DNA of 64,000 bases from Loxodes magnus (lineage: Eukaryota; Ciliophora; Karyorelictea; Loxodida; Loxodidae), in the NCBI GenBank assembly GCA_946699065.1, contig CAMPDV010000904.1, positions 62,001 through 126,000 of the forward strand, given 5' to 3'. The translations under genes and the position numbers were made by a program. Of the stretch, positions 57,741-63,645 are shown in pieces. Position 1 is the first letter of the stretch, and the number at the start of each line of letters is the position of its first letter. The notes beneath the pieces are model-generated. The model saw nothing but the letters and a program-made list of their open reading frames with translations. It searched no databases and had not been told where the DNA came from.

Positions 57741-57960
57741 TATTTTTTTTTCTAACTTTTATTCTCATTTATTTAATATCTTAGAGCATCTTATTTTTGC
57801 TACACTTTAGTTTTTTTTTCTTATTTTTTTTATTTCACTGAAATATAATCTTGTTTTTTATACTTTTTTTTAATATTAACTTTCATATTTTGAATTAAAA
57901 TTTACTTTATTGCTTTTTTTGCTTTTATCATTTTCAAAAATTATATTTTTTACTTTTCTT
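57741..57960. repeat. Decayed edge of the satellite and T-rich junction
   Basis: The last clear monomer ends near 57,740. The next 80-90 bases can still be aligned (CTAACTTTTATTCTC, then ATTTAATATCTTAGAGCATC) but carry many substitutions. After about 57,830 only T-rich sequence remains. This is the only boundary of the array in the window. No transposon end or target-site duplication is seen. Confidence 0.75.
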
Positions 57961-57980
57961 ATTATTGATTTTTGAGCTTA

Positions 57981-58325
57981 ATGAATTTCGGACTGCAACT
58001 TCTTCAATTTTACGATCCTAACACTGCCTTCAAGGGATATCGTGAATATCCTGTTGCTTTCGAAAAGCAGCTGCCAGGGAGTTCTATCGCTATTGGTAGC
58101 CGGGTTTCAAGCCTCTACCAGGAGTGGATAATCAAGAGGAGGACTTTCCCTTCTAAAGTTGGACTTTGACCAGGGACTTTCTCATTTCAGTAAAATAACT
58201 TGTTCCTTTCCATAAAACCGGAAAGTATGATTTAGAATGTCAATCTCAGCTTACACCTTCTTTTTAATTATAATTTCTTACTTTTTTAGCATATTTTATT
58301 TTATTTATTTTATCATTATTTTTGA
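57981..58325 (+). CDS. Unidentified short ORF next to the satellite; reads on if TGA is Trp
   Basis: From the ATG at 57,981 a frame runs to a TGA at 58,167-58,169, about 62 codons. Its composition (NTAFKGYREYPVAFEKQLPG) is much less AT-rich than its surroundings. If TGA is read as Trp and TAA/TAG as Gln, the frame continues without a break in protein-like style (LWPGTFSFQQNNLFLSIKP) to about 58,270, then through T-rich sequence to a TGA at 58,323-58,325. I recognise no family, signal peptide or catalytic motif. It may be a gene fragment, a piece of a dispersed element or a non-coding RNA locus. The continued openness past the first TGA agrees with the code inferred from the gene at 59,957-62,323, but this ORF alone proves nothing. 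A possible hairpin (CTTTCC at 58,206-58,211 with GGAAAG at 58,220-58,225) lies inside it. Confidence 0.4.
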
Positions 58326-58440
58326 AATATTTCTTCTTAGTAGATTTTTTTTTTTTTTTTGTATTTCATGATTTTTTTTCTACTTTTATTAACTCTAAAA
58401 ATCAAAAAATTTTCATTACCCAAAAATCAAATAAATTATC
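58270..58440. other. T-rich spacer, no gene seen
   Basis: Very T-rich sequence with homopolymer runs, including a long T-run near 58,347. Apart from the low-complexity tail of the upstream frame I see no coding signal, RNA gene or transposon feature. Confidence 0.6.
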
Positions 58441-58650
58441 TCAAACCAAAATCAAAAATGATGTCCTTCATCTTTTTTAATCCCATTTTTTCTCAAAACC
58501 CTTTTATATTTTGAAACTTTTTTTAGAAATTTGTTCCTTTCTTACCTTTATCTATCCCGATTCCCCCCAGTTTGTTCCGTCCGAAAAAAGTCTTGCAGTG
58601 TAAAAAGCTGAGCAAAAAATCAAACTTTAATTTTTCACGATTTAATGCTT
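58440..58650 (+). repeat. Duplicated spacer module, copy 1
   Basis: This copy includes TCAAAAATGATGTCCTTCAT, a T/C-rich stretch, CCTTTCTTACC, CAGTTTGTTCCGTCC, GTGTAAAAAGCTGAGCAAAA and TTTTTCACGATTT. The same order of elements recurs about 560 bp downstream (59,005-59,215). ORFs found here on either strand are low-complexity, and I do not call them genes. Confidence 0.75.
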
Positions 58651-58734
58651 TAAATACAATTATTCGCTTTTCATTAGCTCTAAAAATCAAAAAAAAATAC
58701 CAAAACCCAATTCTTAAAATTTTTATCATGTACC

Positions 58735-59030
58735 AAAATCGAAAAATTTTAAATAAAAAAAAACCAAAACTTGCAAAACCAAAACTTAAATCTTCAAAAC
58801 CAAAATAAAAAATCGAAAGTTTTCAAATCCAATATCAAAACTTTCAAACCCAAATCCAAAATTTTCAAACCCAAATCAAAAAATTTCAAAACCAAAATCC
58901 AAGATTTTCAAAACCAAAATCAAATTTTTAAAATCAAAATCAAAAATCAAAAATTTTTCAGAACTAAAACTAAAATTTTCAAAACCATAATTCAAAAAAT
59001 TCAAAACCAAAATCAAAAAAAATATTCTTC
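58735..59030 (+). repeat. A/C-rich degenerate simple repeat (TTTTCAAAACCAAAATC type)
   Basis: About 300 bases are built from variants of TTTTCAAAACCAAAATCAAA with a loose period of roughly 17-22 bases. It gives long Lys/Asn/Gln/Phe-rich open frames on the + strand (58,572-58,808 and 58,771-59,175). These reflect composition rather than selected coding, so they are not annotated as genes. Confidence 0.8.
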
Positions 59031-59230
59031 ATTTTTTTATTCCCATTTTTTTTCAAAAACCTTTTGTATTTTAAAAATTTTTCTTAAAAATTTATATTCC
59101 TTTCTTACCCTCTACTTATCCCGAAATCCCCTAGCTTGTCCCGTCCCAACTCAGACCTATTGTGTAAAACGCTGAGCAAAAAAAGGCTTTCGCATTTTTC
59201 ACGATTTCTGGGCTTATAACTCGTGAAAAT
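59005..59230 (+). repeat. Duplicated spacer module, copy 2
   Basis: This is a direct copy of the module at 58,440-58,650. Shared parts in order are AAAATCAAAAA, a TTCAT plus T-run, TTCCCATTTTTT, CCTTTCTTACC, the TTGTCCCGTCC-like segment, GTGTAAAACGCTGAGCAAAA and TTTTTCACGATTTC. It continues into CTGGGCTTATAACTCGTGAA and CTGCTGCGCGTTAAATGCAG, which are more GC-rich than the surroundings. The copies are clearly diverged. It may be part of a dispersed element, but no ends or coding are visible. Confidence 0.7.
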
Positions 59231-59350
59231 TTAATCTGCTGCGCGTTAAATGCAGTATTCTACGTTTTTCCTATCGTAAAAACACATTATGCAACTTAAA
59301 AATAATAACAAACGTAATTAAATTTTATAACAAATTTAAAAAAAAACTTT

Positions 59351-59730
59351 GCGCTATCACGTAACTCAAAAAAATTTCTAAGACTATAATATAAAATTAA
59401 AATTTTTTTGCTCTAGTACATAACTCAAAAATTTTCCTAACACTTGAAAATTAAAATAATTTAGCTGAGTATATACCTCAAAAATTTTTCTAACACTCGG
59501 AAATTAAAATTATTAACTCTAGTACATACCTCAAAAAAATTTTCCAACACTGGAAAATTAAAAATGTTTAGCTGAGCATATACCTCAAAAAAATTTCGTA
59601 ACACTTTAAAATTTAATACTTTTTTACTTTAATAAATGACTCGAAAAATTTTCTTAACACTTGGAAATTAAACTACATTTGCTCTAGTACGTAACTCAAA
59701 AAAATTTCGAACACTCGATAATTTATTAGC
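59351..59730 (+). repeat. Degenerate tandem repeat, seven units of about 55 bp
   Basis: Units begin near 59,351, 59,410, 59,463, 59,515, 59,570, 59,624 and 59,681. The shared core is TACNTAACTCAAAAAAATTTC, then TAACACTNGAAAATTAAA. Two starts partly alternate: GCTCTAGTACATAACTC and AGCTGAGTATATACCTC. This suggests an older dimeric unit of about 105-110 bp. It is unrelated to the 80-bp satellite and no function is apparent. Confidence 0.8.
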
Positions 59731-59956
59731 TATTTTAACACTTGATTTTAAAATTAAATTAAAAAAATTATTAATAAAAATAACTAAGTTCAGAAAAAAA
59801 GACTTAGGAAAAATTAAGAACTTTAAAATTTTTTTAAATTTAATTGTAATTATGATATTAAGAGTAAGAACATACTTAATTAGAATAAAGACTTAGAAAA
59901 TTTTAAAATTCTTAAATGTAAAATTAAATAGTTTAAATAGTTTAAAATCGAATAGA
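59731..59956. other. AT-rich 3' flank of the WD40 gene, no gene seen
   Basis: Nearly pure A/T sequence between the 55-bp repeat and the last in-frame TGA of the minus-strand gene. It presumably contains that gene's 3' untranslated region, but I see no distinct polyadenylation signal among the many A-runs. Confidence 0.5.
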
Positions 59957-62323
59957 TCACTTGATAAATCTCTACTTGTCCTCCGTGCTCATTGTAATAT
60001 TAGACATAGTACAATTCTAAAATCTCAATCCATAGTCAGCATATACTTTATTTCAGTCAGTCTATATAAATGTTAAATTTGAACTTACCTGTTATTAGTT
60101 AGTTGGCTATTCTCCATTCAGAAGCCTTCCTATATTCCACCTTCGAATGTTGTAATCTTTTGATTAGTTGAGATTTGTCCAATAATAGTTCTTGACTCCG
60201 TTACTCGATACCAACCATTAGTTGTCCCTAGATAATGATAAACTACCCACACTGTCTGTATGACCCTATAGTACACATTCACATTGTCCATTATTGATAT
60301 TTCATATTCTTATTGTCTTGTCATATGATCCAGATAAGATATACTTGTTGTTAGTTGAGAATATTACCGATAAGACAGAAGAGGTGTGTCCCGATAAGAC
60401 CTTGGTACAAGACAGAGTTCGAGAGTTCCATAGACGAATAGTTTAGTCAGAAGATCCAGATATGATGTAAGTGGAATCACTGGATATCGCCACAGCATAT
60501 ACATAACTAGTGTGACCACTCATGGTCTTACAGGTACCTGTCTTGACGTCCCATAGTCTCACCGTCTTATCATAACTTCCCGATACGATGAACTCTGAAT
60601 CACTGGATATAGCCACAGCATATACATGACTAGTGTGACCACTCATGGTCTTACAGGTACCTGTCTTGACGTCCCATAGTCTCACCGTCTAATCTCCACT
60701 TCCCAATACGATGAACTCTGAATCACTGGATATAGCCACAGCATATACCTAACCGTTGTGACCACTCATGGTCTTACAGGTACCTGTCTTGATATTGTAA
60801 AGTCTAAGAGTAGTATCTGCACTTCCCGATACGATGAACTCAGAATCACTGGATATAGCCACAGCATATACATAACTAGTGTGACCACTCATGGTCTTAC
60901 AGGTACCTGTGGCTATGTTGTAGATTTGAAGAGTATTGTCACGAGATCCAGATACTATTAAATTAGCATCTGAGGAGATGGCAACTGATGTGACTGATAA
61001 GGAGTGTCCAGTGAATATGTTCGGGTGTTCGGATGAGATTGAGGTTAGGTTAGAGTTAGAGAGGTCACAGTTGATAAATTTAGAGTTGCGGAGGTTGGTT
61101 GCTGTTAATTTTGAGTTGGAGAAGTTACATGACGTGAATGTGGTGTCCGATAAATCTTTGTTATTTAAGTCAAGGTTTGAGAAGTTTTAATTGGCGTACT
61201 ATAGTTAGTTATTAATTAATAGATTAGAGGGGCTTGGAATTATAGGTATAATTAAGTTTGCTTATTATTAACAAACTTAAATTACTCTGTTTTCTAAATT
61301 GAAATCATTTGAGAGATTTCTTAAATTTGATTCCATTGTAGAAACTAAAGTTCTGACATCGATAAATTATTTTTACTTTTGCTATAAATCAAACTTGACT
61401 TAAAGTTCTTTAGCCTAAACTATATCTTGTCTCTATTTTTAAGCGATTGTTTAGTTTTATTAATATTGAAGGATATTTTAAATTTCTTATTTAATTTAAT
61501 GCTCGGTATTTTAAGATCTTATCTAACTTTTTTATTGTACTACTTGGTTTTATTACTAAATATGTCCTCTGATAAATTGAAATTGCTTGAAAAACTTTTA
61601 GACTAAATACTCTGCCTAACTTAATGTTAGTTATTAACCATTTGCACTCTCTCTTAAATAATTGAAGACGTTGAACATACATGCTTAAATATTGTTTCTT
61701 AATATTTAACCATCTAATTACTAACTCTATTCTCTTTTTAATTCATCTATCTCTCGCAAGATTTACTTAAACTATTCTTAGGCTTCACTATCTTACTGTT
61801 AACTTTATTACTACTAACCCATTCTCTAGGCTTAATCTTATTACACTTGATTTGCTGCTTGAAGTTCAGTTAATCGTTATATTAAATTTTAAACTTTGTT
61901 GTTACCAAGAGAAACTTTATCTATTAAAATTTTGAATATTTCATGTACTGATAACGATTGGATATGCTTTATAAGCTAAGAACTGTCCTCAATTATTTCT
62001 CTTATTGTGGTAAAGTAATTTTACTTATGAACTTAAAAACTTTTTAACGACTTGAACTACTCATTGATTAGTACTTGATCAATTATTGTTTCTTCTTACT
62101 GTGGTACTTCTTACTGAACTTGCTATTAAACTTGATATCCTTGTAACTCTTCAGGATTTAAGTTATAGACTTAGTTATGTTGTACACATTTAATTTCTTT
62201 TGTAAACTAAAAAACTGTTTTAAGACAATTTAAACATGATATACAACCACATGGTAATTGCTTAGACACTCGCTTGTCTTAATCAAATTGCTCTTTACAG
62301 TTTGGACACTGATTGCTATCCAT
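59957..62323 (-). CDS. RING / Gln-rich coiled-coil / pentapeptide / WD40 protein in a non-standard code
   Basis: The frame starts at ATG 62,323 (MDSNQCPNC). With TAA/TAG = Gln it is open for 673 codons to TGA 60,302-60,304. With TGA = Trp at residues 674 and 757 it ends at TGA 59,957-59,959 (788 aa). Residues 6-49 form a RING-like finger: C6, C9, C25, C27, C30, C33, C46, H49, with Cys at the usual His position. Residues about 60-365 are Gln/Lys/Glu-rich and probably coiled coil. Residues about 378-430 are pentapeptide repeats (CNFSN, TNLRN, CDLSN, SNLTS). WD40 blades start at about 439, and the seventh ends in NIRRWNI. A ubiquitin-ligase-type adaptor role is a family-level guess. About 64 TAA/TAG codons precede the first TGA, most of them in the coiled coil. 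No intron is needed. I chose this start because the zinc finger begins at once and the sequence upstream is pure AT. Stopping at the first TGA would remove the last blade and a half. Confidence 0.9.
60302..60304 (-). other. In-frame TGA at the conserved Trp of WD blade 6
   Basis: Blade 6 reads SGSYDKTIRI, then TGA, then NINNGQCECVL, where the family has Trp (IRIWN). Blade 7 follows in the same frame with TAG and TAA at natural Gln positions (VLQGHTDSV, DNQWLVS). Either TGA is translated as Trp, or a TGG-to-TGA nonsense mutation truncated the gene recently. Confidence 0.75.
60510..60905 (-). repeat. 123-bp coding repeat: near-identical WD40 blades 2-5
   Basis: Blades 2, 3 and 4 are almost identical in DNA, with a 123-bp (41-codon) period. 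The segment GATGAACTC recurs at 60,587, 60,710 and 60,833. The GHTSxVYAVAISSDSEFIV and KTGTCKTMS stretches are shared, and blade 5 is partly homogenised. Blades 1, 6 and 7 are diverged. Internal duplication or conversion must be recent compared with the age of the propeller. Confidence 0.9.
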
Positions 62324-62329
62324 TTATAA

Positions 62330-62776
62330 AGATTAAAAAACAATTCAGTATATAGAAACTAATTATATTGAAATAAAAATTGATAAATTATTTTTATTAT
62401 TTAAAAAAAAGATTTAACATAAAAAAATTAAAAATTTAAACTTTAAACAAATTTTAAGATTGAATTTAAAAACTTAAATGCTATTACAAAAAATTTAGTA
62501 TTTTGAATAAAAAAATTAAAAATTAAAAATAATTATATGAATATATAAAATCTTAAAATATAAACAATTAAAATTACTATTCTAAACATAAAATAAGAAT
62601 CTCTGAAAATATTATAATTAAGAAAATTTATAAAGAAATAAGATATCATAAAAAATTAAAATTCCAATATATAATGATAATATTTTAATGACTTAAGTAT
62701 AAAAAGATGATAAAAATTTAAATAAATAAAAATTATTAGTTTTTCCTTTATGCGCAGTACTTTTATAATTAATATT
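62330..62776. other. AT-rich intergenic spacer
   Basis: Extremely AT-rich sequence between the start of the RING/WD40 gene and the end of the Ulp1-like remnant, both on the minus strand. It probably holds the promoter and 5' leader of the RING/WD40 gene. No coding-like frame or recognisable regulatory site stands out. Confidence 0.5.
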
Positions 62777-63470
62777 TCATATTAAGAAAAATGTTTACAT
62801 GTTTCTTGTTATAATTTTATTATCATAATAAGATACGTCACCTTCAATATATGGGAAGTCTTCTTATTAAATATGAATCTCGACTCTTAAATCAAAAGCA
62901 ATTTGTCCTCTTATAAAAGGTCCGAATAAGCATAATTATTAAGTCATCGGTAGGTCCTTCATGTAAATGTTAATACTGCTAAAGAGAATACTTAAGAAAG
63001 TTAGGGTTATCTCTTCCTAACTTGTCCACTCTTTTTTTGTGATGTCATTTATAGTGAGAGATTACTTGCTATGCAGTATATACTACAACAAATGTTCAAT
63101 GGTTTTCCTGACAACTGCCGAAATCCAATTTTTTAATATAAAGATGATTATGGAAATTTAAAAAAATATATAACTATCAACAAAAACATATTAAATATCA
63201 ATTAATCTATGAAAATAATATTTGTATATATATTCGATGAGAAATGATTATAAAAATATATATAAATTAAACAAAAAATGTTTTATAAAATCACAAAAAA
63301 AATTTATAAAACTTATATATTATAAGAATAAGAATGAAAATACTATATTTATAACCACGTCATCTTTAAAAAAATATTCTTATTAAACTTAACAATAACT
63401 TCCCAATGAACCAGAAAAAAAAGCATGAAATGCTTCTTAAATATTCGAAACTTTAATATTATATAATAAG
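62777..63470 (-). pseudogene. Decayed Ulp1/SENP-like (C48) cysteine protease remnant
   Basis: Read with TAR = Gln and TGA = Trp, a minus-strand frame from about 63,134 contains SCQENHWTFVVVYTAQQV. This resembles the Ulp1 catalytic-His segment (HW followed by a hydrophobic strand). The putative His codon is 63,099-63,101, and the Trp after it is TGA 63,096-63,098; another TGA-as-Trp lies at 63,045-63,047. NFLKYSLQQYQ suits the helix that follows. At about 62,892 the frame meets TGA just after TNCF. Similarity continues one base out of phase as DLRVEI and EDFPYIEGDVSYY, then stops at TGA 62,777-62,779. The family has Asp-Cys-Gly where this reads Asp-Leu-Arg, so the nucleophile appears lost. Upstream, SGSLGSYCQVQQEYFFKDDVV (63,350-63,470) fits the segment before the His but is separated by an AT-rich insertion. 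No start codon is identifiable. C48 proteases occur in host desumoylation and in transposable elements. Confidence 0.5.
63135..63352 (-). other. AT-rich insertion splitting the Ulp1-like remnant (IES- or intron-like)
   Basis: About 218 bases of almost pure A/T lie between the KDDVV segment and the LDFGSCQENHW segment. The two halves are in different frames. Removing the interval between TA dinucleotides at 63,352-63,353 and 63,134-63,135 would bring them into one frame. TA-bounded AT-rich inserts are typical of ciliate internal eliminated sequences. A spliceosomal intron is possible, though the GT/AG pairs I tried either break frame or shorten the motif. Boundaries are inferred. Confidence 0.35.
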
Positions 63471-63640
63471 CTTAAAATATAAAAAATAACCAAATGTAAC
63501 GAGAAGTCGAAGAAATTACAACTGAAAAAAATAAAAATATGAACAGATAGTTAAAGTAATGTTTAACTTACATTAAGAATTTATAAAGACTAATAACATA
63601 CTAAATAAAATAAAATCGAATTATTAACTATTAAAATTTA
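63471..63640. other. AT-rich stretch with a possible 50-nt intron
   Basis: Mostly A/T. On the minus strand, 63,522-63,571 has the form of a short canonical intron: GTAAGTTAAAC at the 5' end and TTTTTTTCAG at the 3' end, 50 nt in all. The neighbouring exon sequence is not clearly coding, so this is only a candidate. Confidence 0.25.
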
Positions 63641-63645
63641 AATAG

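Larger units (their letters stand above)
1..57750. repeat. Giant 80-bp satellite DNA array (about 720 monomers)
   Basis: The block is a head-to-tail array of one 80-bp unit, with no inversion or foreign insertion seen. The period is plain because the phase returns every 240 bases. A typical monomer begins AATTACTTCTCAAAGCATAC and ends near CTTCGCTTTTATAAATACT. My count for that monomer is 23 A, 37 T, 17 C and 3 G: 25% GC with strong C over G skew, so the + strand is pyrimidine-rich. Variation is concentrated at fixed sites: CTTCG/CTTCA; TATAAA, TCAAAA, TTAAAA or TCTAAA; AATTAC, TATTAC, TAATAC or TAGTAC; and TGAAATTC, GTAAATTC, TCAAACTC or TTAAGGTC. A few monomers are 1-5 bp shorter or longer. 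Because 80 is not a multiple of three and the unit carries stop triplets, the array has no standard-code reading frame. It continues past the left edge. Function is unknown; a centromeric or heterochromatic role is only a possibility. Confidence 0.99.

Noticed and set aside
1..57750. CRISPR array or protein-coding tandem repeat
   Set aside because: The whole 80-bp unit is conserved, with no repeat/spacer alternation. The period is not a multiple of three and stop triplets recur in every frame under standard or TAR = Gln codes. With all three stop codons read as sense, openness carries no information.
1..57750. 60-bp satellite period
   Set aside because: The layout of 60 bases per line suggests this at first, but matching landmarks recur every 80 bases and the line phase returns only every four lines (240 bases).
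58523..59175. Three AT-rich ORFs (58,523-58,729 minus; 58,572-58,808 and 58,771-59,175 plus)
   Set aside because: They are low-complexity Lys/Asn/Phe/Gln products of A/C-rich simple repeat and of the duplicated untranslated module. Frame shows no conservation between the two module copies.
60443..60685. A separate 80-residue WD40 gene fragment or simple pseudogene on the minus strand
   Set aside because: It is only the piece between two in-frame TAR codons. The same frame continues on both sides with natural Gln at these codons, so it belongs to the large gene at 59,957-62,323.
60758..61190. Two + strand ORFs opposite the WD40 and pentapeptide coding
   Set aside because: Their open length mirrors the repetitive minus-strand coding sequence, and they show no domain of their own.
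61187..61215. An intron acceptor (CTAACTATAG) upstream of the pentapeptide region
   Set aside because: It looked like a splice site only while the TAA at 61,187 was taken as a stop. With TAR = Gln the frame runs straight through with clear coding on both sides.
61491..61682. A short independent minus-strand ORF
   Set aside because: It is an internal segment of the coiled-coil region of the same large gene, cut artificially by TAR codons.
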